The notes beneath the pieces were generated by a model that was not told where the DNA came from, ran no database searches, and saw only the letters and a program-made list of their open reading frames with translations. This document shows positions 9,511 through 18,286 of a stretch of 64,000 nucleotides of DNA, piece after piece. This DNA comes from Pseudomonas saponiphila (GTDB taxonomy: Bacteria > Pseudomonadota > Gammaproteobacteria > Pseudomonadales > Pseudomonadaceae): positions 4,174,501-4,238,500 of the forward strand of contig NZ_FNTJ01000001.1 in NCBI RefSeq assembly GCF_900105185.1, written 5' to 3'. Positions within the stretch are counted from its first letter, which is position 1; each line of letters opens with the position of its first letter. Position numbers and translations under genes: made by a program.

Positions 9511-10035
9511 CTATTTGCCAAGGCCATCATAGGCCTGCTCACACGTCACTCCCCTGCTCCGGCTTTGATCAGCATCTGCTGCCAGCTGGCCCGCTCGTTC
9601 GTCAGCGCGCTTGAACAGGTCGGCAAGCACCATTGCTGCGCGGGCTGCTGCCTGGCTTGCGGCGGCAGTGCAGGAATTGCTGCGGCCTTGGGCTGAGAGA
9701 CGGCCGGCGAGATCGTCGACTGTGCGCTGCAAGCTCCCAGCAGCAGCGCGAGCGGTAACAGCATCAGCTGCAGCTTGATCGATTTTTCGTTGCCCATCTT
9801 GCACCGCCTTGTTTATTGAGGTTTGTCGGGCCTGTTCTTTCTCGCGCTCCGCGACTTCCGCGAGGGCCCAGGCCTGTTTATCGCCGGCATCACGGGCATT
9901 CCACCGTGACTGCCATTCCTCATACTTGACCGACATTCCGTGGTGATAGGAGCCGTACAGCGCGCCGAACACCACACCAAGTAAGAGGAGCACCGCCATG
10001 GCAATCCCGCCGACCTTCAGCGCTAGAGCGTTCAT
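9511..10035 (-). CDS. Inner-membrane spanin (Rz-like)
   Basis: A 174-residue protein with one N-terminal membrane segment (about residues 8-28, rich in L and V) and a long alpha-helical, Ala/Gln/Arg-rich periplasmic part. This is the i-spanin layout needed to fuse inner and outer membranes at lysis. It overlaps the endolysin gene by four bases and contains the outer-membrane spanin gene in another frame. Confidence 0.8.
   Translation of the reverse strand: MNALALKVGGIAMAVLLLLGVVFGALYGSYHHGMSVKYEEWQSRWNARDAGDKQAWALAEVAEREKEQARQTSINKAVQDGQRKIDQAAADAVTARAAAGSLQRTVDDLAGRLSAQGRSNSCTAAASQAAARAAMVLADLFKRADERAGQLAADADQSRSRGVTCEQAYDGLGK
9546..9797 (-). CDS. Outer-membrane spanin lipoprotein (Rz1-like), nested in Rz
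   Basis: An 83-residue lipoprotein encoded entirely inside the Rz-like gene in a different frame. It has a signal peptide (MLLPLALLLGACS) with lipobox LLGAC and a proline- and alanine-rich mature part. Full nesting of Rz1 in Rz is known from lambda. The start could be the first Met or the internal Met at residue 12. Confidence 0.75.
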   Translation of the reverse strand: MGNEKSIKLQLMLLPLALLLGACSAQSTISPAVSQPKAAAIPALPPQARQQPAQQWCLPTCSSALTNERASWQQMLIKAGAGE

Positions 10036-10637
10036 GCCAGCACCTTTACAGCAGCATCACGCAGTGCCAATCGATCCGCTTGGCCGTTAAGGCCGCCATT
10101 GATTGCTCGAGTGATCTTGTCGAACTGACCAGCATCGGCCAGCTCATTCAGCCCATTTGACTGCCAGAACCAGCCTGCGACCAAGGCGGCGGTTTCCTGC
10201 TGCTCGACCAACTCAGGATGATTGACCAGATCCAGCCCAAGGGCGGCGCCGGCAGCGCGGTAGTTGTTCGCTCCGGTCAGTTGGATCAAGCCGCGCCCGC
10301 GGTACTTCCAGCCATCCCCCGGCAGCGTGTTGCCCATCCTGCCGGCGTACACGATGTTTGCGATCTTCTCGGGCTGCCTGGCCACTGCTGCCGCTGTTTG
10401 AGCAGTAAAGCGACTTGGCCACGTCGCCAATAGCCCCTGAGCGCTGTAGTTGAGGTTTTCGACCATGCGTGTCAACTGCCCCGACTCATGCCCGACTTGG
10501 GCGATGAACGCTGCCATACGGACGGGCGAGTCGATCTTGAAGCGTGACATCGCCGCATTTAGTGCAGGCACAAAAAAGCCCGCGACTTGGCGGGCTTGAG
10601 GGAGGATCTGCAGCAATTGCTGCTGAGTGATTGGCAT
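10032..10637 (-). CDS. Endolysin, glycoside hydrolase family 19
   Basis: A 201-residue lysozyme/chitinase-type endolysin. AAFIAQVGHESG contains the expected catalytic glutamate, and the YRGRGLIQLTGANNY segment is diagnostic of phage family-19 enzymes. No signal peptide is visible, so release through a holin is expected. Near the 5' end the coding strand has a hairpin plus TTTTTT (10572-10596) with the shape of an intrinsic terminator. Confidence 0.9.
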   Translation of the reverse strand: MPITQQQLLQILPQARQVAGFFVPALNAAMSRFKIDSPVRMAAFIAQVGHESGQLTRMVENLNYSAQGLLATWPSRFTAQTAAAVARQPEKIANIVYAGRMGNTLPGDGWKYRGRGLIQLTGANNYRAAGAALGLDLVNHPELVEQQETAALVAGWFWQSNGLNELADAGQFDKITRAINGGLNGQADRLALRDAAVKVLA

Positions 10638-10656
10638 GACTATCTCCGAAAATCAG

Positions 10657-10974
10657 TCAAGGCTGTGGGTTTTCCAGCGCAGCGAGTCGAGCAGCAACAT
10701 TCCCGGGAAGAGTTTCAATGCTTATTTCGGCCATCGTGTCATAGTTCTTTAGTTTCCCCTCATGATAAACAACGTTAAAAGGGGGGTCTGGAAGTTTATG
10801 CCACACAAAACTTCCGTCAGACTGAACAATATATTCACCAAACCGATCAGGGCCGGTCGAGGGAGGCGATCCGCTTACCCAAACAGAGCCATCAGGAAGT
10901 ACATAATCGTCCTCATAATATGTGCATCCAACTTGGGACGTACCGACAACACCAAAACACTTGAATGAACTCAT
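10657..10974 (-). CDS. Hypothetical protein next to tail fibre genes
   Basis: A 105-residue protein with no family I recognise. It is rich in aromatic residues and glycine (repeated D-G-S turns such as LPDGSVWVSG and QSDGSFVWH), suggesting a beta structure. The region is more A+T-rich than the rest of the late operon, as is common for fibre-associated cargo genes. It overlaps the upstream chaperone gene by four bases. Confidence 0.6.
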   Translation of the reverse strand: MSSFKCFGVVGTSQVGCTYYEDDYVLPDGSVWVSGSPPSTGPDRFGEYIVQSDGSFVWHKLPDPPFNVVYHEGKLKNYDTMAEISIETLPGNVAARLAALENPQP

Positions 10975-11336
10975 GCTACCTCCTGCGGTGGCAATGGCCA
11001 GTCTATGTTGCTTGGAAATCCTTCTTGCTGAACTATCCGATTAAGAGTTATCCGATATTGTTTCCAAAGCTTAAGACGATTAACCTCGTCTGTTGTTGCA
11101 GAATTTTCATCTATTGCATCTTGCAATGGGGCCATTAGATTTGCTGCAACAGATAAGAGAGTATCGCGCTTTTCTATAGCTCGTGCTTTTACCTCCTCGA
11201 TAGCAGGTGGCAGAGGAACTGGCTCTGGTGGCAGTTCTTCTCCAAGCGGCATATAGTGCTCGCTTTCGTAAATAGCGCTAGGACCATCAACCATCCTAGC
11301 CCCCTGCCCATCATTCCTTACTGCATATCCAATCAT
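10971..11336 (-). CDS. Tail fibre assembly protein
   Basis: A 121-residue protein ending in NIDWPLPPQ, like phage tail fibre assembly (tfa/Caudo_TAP) proteins. It directly follows the large fibre gene with a four-base overlap and probably chaperones it. Its base composition is lower in G+C than the baseplate genes. Confidence 0.7.
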   Translation of the reverse strand: MIGYAVRNDGQGARMVDGPSAIYESEHYMPLGEELPPEPVPLPPAIEEVKARAIEKRDTLLSVAANLMAPLQDAIDENSATTDEVNRLKLWKQYRITLNRIVQQEGFPSNIDWPLPPQEVA

Positions 11337-13384
11337 AGGTTATCCTCCCACCCCGTTATCCTCACCTGGCCCGCTGCATCACTTGAACCATAATAAATAT
11401 TTGTGGACTCAAATATTAAATTGAATCCAAAAATACCAGTTGTTGCGGGAGAACTACCAGCAACACCAATTGTTAGCACTGGTGGGTTTACCGCGTCGCT
11501 TGTAGAGCCATACTGATTGCTTGGGGCGACAATTACACTGCCACCAGGGCTCTGTACGCGAGCAGTAAAATAACCAACACCAGAAGTTACCGGAACAATG
11601 CCCAATATTGACGCAGAAACCCATGTAGGTACGTTTGGAGAGCCCTGAACACCTGAAATTACCATGGGTAGAGATGTCAGATTAGATCCAGATGCAACTT
11701 TATAGTTTACTCGGCGACCGCTCTGAACGAAGGACAACGGATATTTGTTAGCTGGTGTCGCATCAGAGCGAACCCAGCCGACTCTGGCTTTATGCGTATA
11801 ACCCGCAGGCATCGTAGGAGAGGTTGAGCTAAGTGAGAAAAGCCCAGCCGTTGTAGTGCCGTTCCATATAACCCAAACGCTATACCAAGTGCTTACCGCC
11901 GACACACCCGTATCCAGGCCATTAACCCCTGACGAGCTAAGATTTGGCGAGATACTGACCGATCTCAAAACCTGATACGAGCTTGAAGAGTTTTCAACAA
12001 ATATTTCATCAGCAGCAAAACTTGCAGTGCTGCTTGTGCCACTAGCTGAACCCGTTAGTCCCTTAACAGATCCTTGAATTCCAACTATTGGCGCTGGAAG
12101 CTGGTCAAGCAAAACAATGTCGGTGCCATCATATTCAATGTCAGCCAACTGGTTTGCAGCAAATATCGCTGCTACCTTGGCCCCAGTTGAGTCGTACTGC
12201 TTGATAGTCTTGGCACCAAGGCCGGATATGTTCATGGTATCCGTGCCAGTGCTAGCCACGCCAAACTTCACGCGAAAACGCTGGTTTGCAACATAACTCG
12301 TGATGGCAGGTACTGGTGTCAGCGTGAGCGTTGCGGATACGCCTCCACTTGTGAAGGCTGTGACGCTCTGTGTCTGGATTTGACCTGCACTGATAGCATG
12401 TTGAGTTTTGGTTGCAGGGGCAACTTGCAGGCCGCCACCACTACTCTCAAGTAATACCCAAGATCCGCCACCTATTGAGCTATTCCATTGCACCCATACC
12501 ACGCTATTTGCGACGATTTCTCCGCCCTGCAAAGCTGCATGGTTGCCTCCCACAATGGCAGCGGGAGCTATACCGTTTGGGCTGAATGTCGTCGCGCCAG
12601 TATTTGCATTCGCCGCTTTGAATCGGAGTACCAAGCCGTCCTGCAGGGTCGTGATCGCAGGGAAAAAGGTCGCTGCGTATGTATTGATCGACCCAATATC
12701 AAGTGCATAGGTAGTGTTTCCACTCTGGATCGACTGCAACACGCCAGACGGGAGAAGTGGCGCACCAGAGTACTGAGTGATATTGCCAGAAGTGATGGTG
12801 GTCTGCCCGAACGCAACGGTTGCCACATACAGGCCTACATAGCCGCTATCAGGCGCTGGAGTGGTTTGACTGCCGGTGGCGGCCGAAGCGCCAGCCTTGA
12901 CCTGCACGATCGCAACGCCCTTGCGAGATGTGTTCTGGGTTAGACCGTTGTTGCCCATGCCACTATACGGCAGTGCTGGATTTGCGCTGTTGTAGTACGG
13001 CAGCAAGACGGGTGTTGTGTCTTGGTCCTGGTACGTCACCTGGACGAGGTAGTTGATTGACTGGCCGGTGGTCGTCGGCGCCGGGCAACTCAGCGTTACA
13101 CCATCGAGCAAGATCCCTTGCTTCAGGATCGAGTGCGTGGTGTCAGCAGGCAGTGTGGAGAATGCCAATGAGTCGATATTTGTGAGGCTGTAGATCTCGC
13201 CGGGCGCCACGACGATCTGCAGCGAAGCCGGCCCAGTAGGGGTAACGGCAAAGCCGTTCGCAATGGTACTGGTACCCAGCATTGCGGCAGCCAGCTTGGC
13301 GTTTCCGATCATCGCGTCTTTTGCCATTTGCAAAAGCGTGGTTTCAGGCAAGATTTGGCCTGGATATACGATCTGTCTGTCCAT
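11333..13384 (-). CDS. Large tail fibre protein
   Basis: A fibre of about 683 residues starting MDRQIVYPGQILPETTLL. Residues 1-60 resemble the baseplate-binding end of phage fibres. The rest is low in charge and rich in Ser, Thr, Gly and Val. The ATG at 13384 is chosen over one nine codons upstream because that extension runs into the terminator hairpin. The 3' half is A+T-richer, which suggests exchange of the receptor-binding tip. Confidence 0.8.
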   Translation of the reverse strand: MDRQIVYPGQILPETTLLQMAKDAMIGNAKLAAAMLGTSTIANGFAVTPTGPASLQIVVAPGEIYSLTNIDSLAFSTLPADTTHSILKQGILLDGVTLSCPAPTTTGQSINYLVQVTYQDQDTTPVLLPYYNSANPALPYSGMGNNGLTQNTSRKGVAIVQVKAGASAATGSQTTPAPDSGYVGLYVATVAFGQTTITSGNITQYSGAPLLPSGVLQSIQSGNTTYALDIGSINTYAATFFPAITTLQDGLVLRFKAANANTGATTFSPNGIAPAAIVGGNHAALQGGEIVANSVVWVQWNSSIGGGSWVLLESSGGGLQVAPATKTQHAISAGQIQTQSVTAFTSGGVSATLTLTPVPAITSYVANQRFRVKFGVASTGTDTMNISGLGAKTIKQYDSTGAKVAAIFAANQLADIEYDGTDIVLLDQLPAPIVGIQGSVKGLTGSASGTSSTASFAADEIFVENSSSSYQVLRSVSISPNLSSSGVNGLDTGVSAVSTWYSVWVIWNGTTTAGLFSLSSTSPTMPAGYTHKARVGWVRSDATPANKYPLSFVQSGRRVNYKVASGSNLTSLPMVISGVQGSPNVPTWVSASILGIVPVTSGVGYFTARVQSPGGSVIVAPSNQYGSTSDAVNPPVLTIGVAGSSPATTGIFGFNLIFESTNIYYGSSDAAGQVRITGWEDNL

Positions 13385-13393
13385 GGGTGCCCC

Positions 13394-13420
13394 ATAAAAA
13401 AGCCCGCACATGGCGGGCCT
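13394..13420 (-). terminator. Intrinsic terminator upstream of the fibre gene
   Basis: The minus strand has a GCCCGCC/GCGGGC hairpin followed by TTTTTT, between the baseplate gene at 13439 and the fibre. Transcription of the fibre and lysis genes must read through it or start nearby. Confidence 0.7.
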
Positions 13421-13438
13421 GGATTCGAGTGGTGGGTT

Positions 13439-14095
13439 TCAATTGGTAATGCGATACCAAATCGTCGTACCGTAAGGCTTGGTCGCCTCTATGGCGGCTA
13501 CGATGTCTGCGTCAGAGACTTCTGGGAAAAGCTGGGATGCCGGCAGCAGGCCACTTGTCATCGAAAGGCCAAACCAGTTAGTGGCAATACCAGGCCAATT
13601 CGCCGCGCCGTTGCCAGTTGGACGATAAGCTGTGATAAAGGCTTGATACGGGCAACTGGTTGAGCCGAGCGGGCCCGCTACGCCAAGCCCTAGGGTCAAC
13701 CCAAGACAGCCGCAATCGTCGGGCTTGGCGGGCTCAATGATCAGCGGGCGACGCCCAGTCAGATCAAATAGCACCTGATCTATGCCGCGCCTGGTTGCCC
13801 GCTCTCTGAAGATGTTGATCAGGATTCGATTGCGATAACTGGTATCAGACTGGTTTGCGTACCGGATCAGCCCATTCCCGAAGAAGTCCAGCCCAATGAT
13901 GTCGAGCCAGCCATCCGTAGCAGTCTTGATGCGCGTCTGGTCCTTCGCGTACAGGTATAGGGTGAACCCCCACGAAAGTGCTTGCGCGTAACCCCACAGC
14001 AGCGCATCGCGGATTGGGTTGTTGTCACCGAACCACCCGAAAGGAAGCAGGCTTTTCAGCCGTTCGAACATGTCGCCTTGGTCACCAACGCTCAT
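13439..14095 (-). CDS. Baseplate/tail protein (tail protein I position)
   Basis: A 218-residue protein immediately after the J-like wedge gene and before the fibre, the place held by gpI or gp48-type proteins in contractile tails. The N-terminal half (PIRDALLWGYAQALSWGF, then TATDGWLDIIGLDFFGN) looks like a baseplate connector. The start may be the second Met (MFERLKS). Family assignment rests on context. Confidence 0.6.
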   Translation of the reverse strand: MSVGDQGDMFERLKSLLPFGWFGDNNPIRDALLWGYAQALSWGFTLYLYAKDQTRIKTATDGWLDIIGLDFFGNGLIRYANQSDTSYRNRILINIFRERATRRGIDQVLFDLTGRRPLIIEPAKPDDCGCLGLTLGLGVAGPLGSTSCPYQAFITAYRPTGNGAANWPGIATNWFGLSMTSGLLPASQLFPEVSDADIVAAIEATKPYGTTIWYRITN

Positions 14096-15223
14096 TTAAG
14101 CCACCGTCACTGTGCCTGGTCGGATGACCTGTTTGTTGGTTGCGGCCAAGTCAGCGGTACTGCCATTCAAAAGTACGGCCGACACGTTGGTGATGGCCGG
14201 CGTAACGCCGTACGCCACCGCTGCTAGCTGGGTATATGGGAGTATCTGACCAAGCGTCAGGTTGGATATGTACGCCTGGATGGCGGTCACCACCTGGGCC
14301 ACCACCACGCTGTGCACTACGGTGGAATCGGTAGTGATGGTCATGCCTACGTTGGCGGTCACCAGTACTGGGCCGAAAACCCCATACCGAGTGGTGAATG
14401 CCCTGGCAGATTCAATGGCGGCACCTGCAGTTACAAGAAATGAACCAGGGGGCGCCCCGCTACCGTCATCCACGACCGCATAGAAATATCCGTACAGTAG
14501 GTTGCCGCTATAGTCCTGATTCTCGGTCAAGGTATAGCTGACACCCTGTTGCATGGACGACAGCGCATATTGGATTGCAGCCTTGGTGCCCTTGGACAGC
14601 GACTGCACCCAAAGCACAAAGCGCGCACGGAATGGCACATCCTCCTCTTGATCTACGCCGCCAGCAAACACTGCGGAGTTGGTGACGGTATCAACGCCGC
14701 TGATGCTGCCAACAATAACCGTAACCGTGCCGATCAGGGCATTTGCTGCTGCACCTGCGGTGCTTGCTGTCACCGGCACCGTAGCCGACGCCGTGCCAGC
14801 CGGAATCAGGTAACCGCCAAGACCAGCGTCATACATAGGATTGGTCGTATCGGTTGTCACAGCGTACTGCTGCGAGCCATCTGTAGAGCCGACAATGGCG
14901 CCAACTGGAATCAACGCAGGAACTGTTGGTGTAAACCTGGAAAACGTGACGCTGCCGGTAGCAAAGCTGGCAGACAAACGGTAAAACCCAAAGTCCGCCA
15001 TCCAGCTGTCCAGGTCTGCCCCGGACGACGTGGAGGCGCGGGTGGTGGCAAGCAGCGTGACAATTAACTGCTGCAGCCACTGCAAAACGCTGGCGTTGCT
15101 TTCGGCGATGGCGCGAAGCAGTGAACCAATAGTGAAATCCACCAGGCCGGCAGCTCGGCCTTGGATCGCTGTAACTTGGTCCCGGACCAGAGTGGTGAAG
15201 TCCTTGATATTGAGCGATGCCAT
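14096..15223 (-). CDS. Baseplate wedge protein, J-like
   Basis: A 375-residue baseplate J family protein. The opening (FTTLVRDQVTAIQG) and the central VPVTASTAGAAANAL and QEEDVPFRARF segments are typical of this wedge family. It abuts the upstream gp25-like gene and the downstream tail protein gene, which suggests one operon. Confidence 0.85.
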   Translation of the reverse strand: MASLNIKDFTTLVRDQVTAIQGRAAGLVDFTIGSLLRAIAESNASVLQWLQQLIVTLLATTRASTSSGADLDSWMADFGFYRLSASFATGSVTFSRFTPTVPALIPVGAIVGSTDGSQQYAVTTDTTNPMYDAGLGGYLIPAGTASATVPVTASTAGAAANALIGTVTVIVGSISGVDTVTNSAVFAGGVDQEEDVPFRARFVLWVQSLSKGTKAAIQYALSSMQQGVSYTLTENQDYSGNLLYGYFYAVVDDGSGAPPGSFLVTAGAAIESARAFTTRYGVFGPVLVTANVGMTITTDSTVVHSVVVAQVVTAIQAYISNLTLGQILPYTQLAAVAYGVTPAITNVSAVLLNGSTADLAATNKQVIRPGTVTVA

Positions 15224-15224
15224 A

Positions 15225-15590
15225 TCAGCGATTTACCTCAAACGAGAGCGTCACCGGCTCGCCAAGCGGCGCATCGGTGTAGCTGATAGTCACGGAAAGG
15301 GTCTCGTTGTCAGTCGAGACCGAGATAACAGGGGCTGGCTTTTTGGCAACACAATCCTCAAGCAGGATTTGGCCGCGAATCAGAGCGATGATTTCAGGTA
15401 TGTTGGTGAGCGCGCCCACGTAACGGCCAAGGCCGGCGCCATACTCTGTATGGAACAGGTAGTCGCCTGGATTGGTAATCAGTCGTCGCAGGATTCGCTG
15501 CTTTCCCCGCTCGACGCCCTCTACAATCGAAAGGCTGCCTGTCGGCGACAACGATAAGTCGTCCCCGACATAGTGATTCAGGTCTTTCAT
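15225..15590 (-). CDS. Baseplate wedge protein, GPW/gp25-like
   Basis: A 121-residue wedge protein. The segment GKQRILRRLITNPGDYLFH and the following GAGLGRYVG are typical of gp25-type proteins in Pseudomonas myophages. It overlaps the spike gene by four bases. Confidence 0.8.
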   Translation of the reverse strand: MKDLNHYVGDDLSLSPTGSLSIVEGVERGKQRILRRLITNPGDYLFHTEYGAGLGRYVGALTNIPEIIALIRGQILLEDCVAKKPAPVISVSTDNETLSVTISYTDAPLGEPVTLSFEVNR

Positions 15591-16195
15591 GGCACAGGCA
15601 CTCCAGATGTTCCGGCGCCTGGCGTCACGCCACTTGTACGGTGCGTTTTCAGGCTGATGGTGTCCGCTTTCACATCACCACCACTGACAACGACGCCAGT
15701 ACCGTCAGTGACGGTCAAGGTGTGGTCCATGCTGACTGGGCCACCCGTAAACGCGTGCTGAGGGGCGTCGTAGGTGATTGATTCGTCAGAGTGCACGCCA
15801 AGTGCTCCGACCGTGTGCAGCGTCACAGAGCCATCTGTGTTGAACTTCAGAAGCGATCCAGTGGAGTGAACTAGCCAGACCTCTCCGGATGGGACTGGAA
15901 GAGCAAGATTCAGGCTGTTGGTGTGTCGGGCGGTGACCTTTCCAAGGTTCGGATCGGACGAATCGAAGGTAACGGTGACCTCATCACCAATCTGAGGTCC
16001 AATCTGTACGCCCCAGCCATTACCAACACCAGGGCTGTCCAGTTTGATCCAGTTGGTTTCTCTTCCCTCCGGCTGAATAGCCACTTTCACTACGCCATTG
16101 ACCTTGTCGTAGCTGGTGATGGTCCCCGTCCTCGGCCCTGTCATGTCGCTATTGCCTTGCTGACGCATGGAATTGGCGAAGTCGGCAATGTTCAT
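15587..16195 (-). CDS. Baseplate assembly/spike protein, gpV-like
   Basis: A 202-residue protein with an N-terminal OB-like region (TGTITSYDKVNGVVKV) followed by a beta-rich needle and a KTHRTSGVTPGAGTSG tip, the arrangement of gpV/gp45 spikes. It overlaps the hub gene by four bases, so hub and spike are translated in series. Confidence 0.8.
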   Translation of the reverse strand: MNIADFANSMRQQGNSDMTGPRTGTITSYDKVNGVVKVAIQPEGRETNWIKLDSPGVGNGWGVQIGPQIGDEVTVTFDSSDPNLGKVTARHTNSLNLALPVPSGEVWLVHSTGSLLKFNTDGSVTLHTVGALGVHSDESITYDAPQHAFTGGPVSMDHTLTVTDGTGVVVSGGDVKADTISLKTHRTSGVTPGAGTSGVPVP

Positions 16196-17307
16196 GGCTG
16201 CACCATTGAATTGGGATTATGGTTCTTGGCGGTCAGGCTCATGGTGTAGCCGCTCTCAAAGCTCAGCGAGCGCCGCACGGAATCAACGTAATAGAGCTGA
16301 TCGAACCCGGAGCCAGTCCCTTCTTGGCGGACAATGGTGTTGGGCATCAGCGAGTTATCGCCGGGCATGGAGCACGACATGCGCATTTCGTGCACCGTGA
16401 TCTCCCTGTGGATCTTCTGCGCGAGCTGCTGGGCTTGGTTTTGGTCCAGCCCGTTGCGCTTGATCTCATAGACCTGACGCCTTGAGGTTGATTGGCCTGG
16501 CGCAATACCTCTTGCCGAATTCGTGGGATAGGTTGCCTTGTAGGTCTTTCCGTCCTTGTAGGAGATCACTTGCACTGTCACGCCGCGGGCCAGAGTTAGG
16601 TCGCGCTCAAACACGATGTCATCTGAGGTGTTCGACTGCGGATATGCCAGCACTCCTGGGTCGATCCAACGGATCAGGTACTGGTCGGTCACGGCCGGAT
16701 CAAGCGCCGGCTCGTAGTGCAATTCATTGCCCGTCACATACACCTGGAAGCCGTCCAGCCCGGCGAAGTAGGCCAGCAGGTCCCACTCTGTGCGCTCGTC
16801 AGTAACGTGCGCGTGGTCCCACTTTGTGATGCCTCCGACCTGGGTCTTTGTGGCAGTCACGACTGGCGTGAGGCCGCGGCGATTCGCCAACAGCGTGGCC
16901 ACTTGGCTAGTGGTCATGTTGGTGAATTTCTCGTTGGTCTTCCTGTCGATGAACTTGCTGGTGTAGTCGCGCCCCTCGATGCTTACCTCAAACTTCGCCA
17001 GGCGCACACTTAGCCGGTCGACGGTGCCAACGATCAGCGTCCGCCAGTCTTCAATGTTCTGGTCGATCAAGCCGATCGATATCGAAACCTCAATCGATTT
17101 CTGATCAGCCCACCACTTGATGCCGTTGTAGGGGTCAGGCATCGCTGACATGGCGAACACAACGGAAAAGGTGTCGGCAGAGTAGAACGCGTTGCTATTG
17201 ATCTCGCAGGAGAAGAACGGGACCTCTACCCCGTTCAGCGAAAGCCGGGAAGCAATCTGCCTGACCTTCTGATCGGTCGCTTCAGTGTTCAGGTCCAAGC
17301 TATTCAC
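16192..17307 (-). CDS. Baseplate hub protein
   Basis: A 371-residue protein in the hub position just before the spike. It resembles gpD/gp44-type hubs: tandem beta barrels, with IVGTVDRLSVRLAKFEVSIEGRDYTSKFID in the first half. It overlaps the LysM-type gene by eight bases. The hub carries the spike and contacts the tape measure. Confidence 0.75.
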   Translation of the reverse strand: MNSLDLNTEATDQKVRQIASRLSLNGVEVPFFSCEINSNAFYSADTFSVVFAMSAMPDPYNGIKWWADQKSIEVSISIGLIDQNIEDWRTLIVGTVDRLSVRLAKFEVSIEGRDYTSKFIDRKTNEKFTNMTTSQVATLLANRRGLTPVVTATKTQVGGITKWDHAHVTDERTEWDLLAYFAGLDGFQVYVTGNELHYEPALDPAVTDQYLIRWIDPGVLAYPQSNTSDDIVFERDLTLARGVTVQVISYKDGKTYKATYPTNSARGIAPGQSTSRRQVYEIKRNGLDQNQAQQLAQKIHREITVHEMRMSCSMPGDNSLMPNTIVRQEGTGSGFDQLYYVDSVRRSLSFESGYTMSLTAKNHNPNSMVQP

Positions 17308-18283
17308 CTATCGGAATTTTTATCGTCTGGATGCCATCAAGGCGCGGGTCAACGATGCTGTTGGCCGCGGCAATCTGTGTCCATCTGGACTGGTCGCCAT
17401 AGCTGTCAGCTGCGATCTTCTGCAGGCTGGAGTTGCTGGTGGTGACACTGGATGTGCCGTTTGCCAGCGGGCCGGCCAGGACGTTCTTCTGCACTCGCTC
17501 AAGCACGCTTTGCATCTGATAGAGCGGCGCCAGTTGGGTCAGCGCGCCGGCCTGGCGCAGCACGTTGTGCGCCGCCCGGGCGACTGGATTGCCTGGAATC
17601 AGGCCTCCCAGGGTGGTGATGTCGTTTATCGACGCGCCAACCTGAGCGATTACCGACTGGATGATCTGCTGGGCCGCCACAATCGGGCGGATCACTGTCT
17701 GAATCGTCTCGATCGTGGCGTTGGCGAAGCCCTGGACCTGCGCCACCGCATCCTTAACGGTGTTGATGGCGCTAGTCACCGAATCCACATTGATGATGTC
17801 AGCCAGGCCAAGCGATTCGCCGATATCGCTGTTGATCAGCGCGTCCAGGGCGCCAGCCAGCGCGTTTTCAGTGACTGGCGCATCCAAGCGCTCAATGAGC
17901 AGTAGCTCGATGCTGTAATAGCGGCGATAGACATGCTCAAAGCGCGCGTTGAAGTTCTGGATCAGGACGCTGAAGTAATAGCCGTCCATGTTGAAGGCCA
18001 ACGGCAGACCAAGATCACGGAGCGTTTCCAGCTCAGTGACCCGGTCGCCGGCCGTGGCGCCAGTGAACCACCCAGACCACGACATGTTGTCGTAGTCGAT
18101 GCCCATGACGTCGACGATCCGCTTGCCGCCTACCAGCTTGTGCACGACAGCCTGCTGTTTCGCCCCAATCGTCACCGACTCAGGGACCTCAAGACCGCTG
18201 AACTCGAAATCGCCAACAATCAATCGAGTGGCAAACGGATCCCCGCCCGGAGCGAAGTTGTCCAGGAAGCTTGTAAAGCTCAT
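17300..18283 (-). CDS. Tail protein with C-terminal LysM-like domain
   Basis: A 327-residue protein. The N-terminal 130 residues are beta-rich, a helical middle follows, and the last 45 residues (SLQKIAADSYGDQSRWTQIAAAN) form a LysM-like module. Proteins of this kind join the inner tube to the hub and may touch peptidoglycan. Position between the tape measure and hub genes fits this role. Confidence 0.75.
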   Translation of the reverse strand: MSFTSFLDNFAPGGDPFATRLIVGDFEFSGLEVPESVTIGAKQQAVVHKLVGGKRIVDVMGIDYDNMSWSGWFTGATAGDRVTELETLRDLGLPLAFNMDGYYFSVLIQNFNARFEHVYRRYYSIELLLIERLDAPVTENALAGALDALINSDIGESLGLADIINVDSVTSAINTVKDAVAQVQGFANATIETIQTVIRPIVAAQQIIQSVIAQVGASINDITTLGGLIPGNPVARAAHNVLRQAGALTQLAPLYQMQSVLERVQKNVLAGPLANGTSSVTTSNSSLQKIAADSYGDQSRWTQIAAANSIVDPRLDGIQTIKIPIGE

Positions 18284-18286
18284 CGG

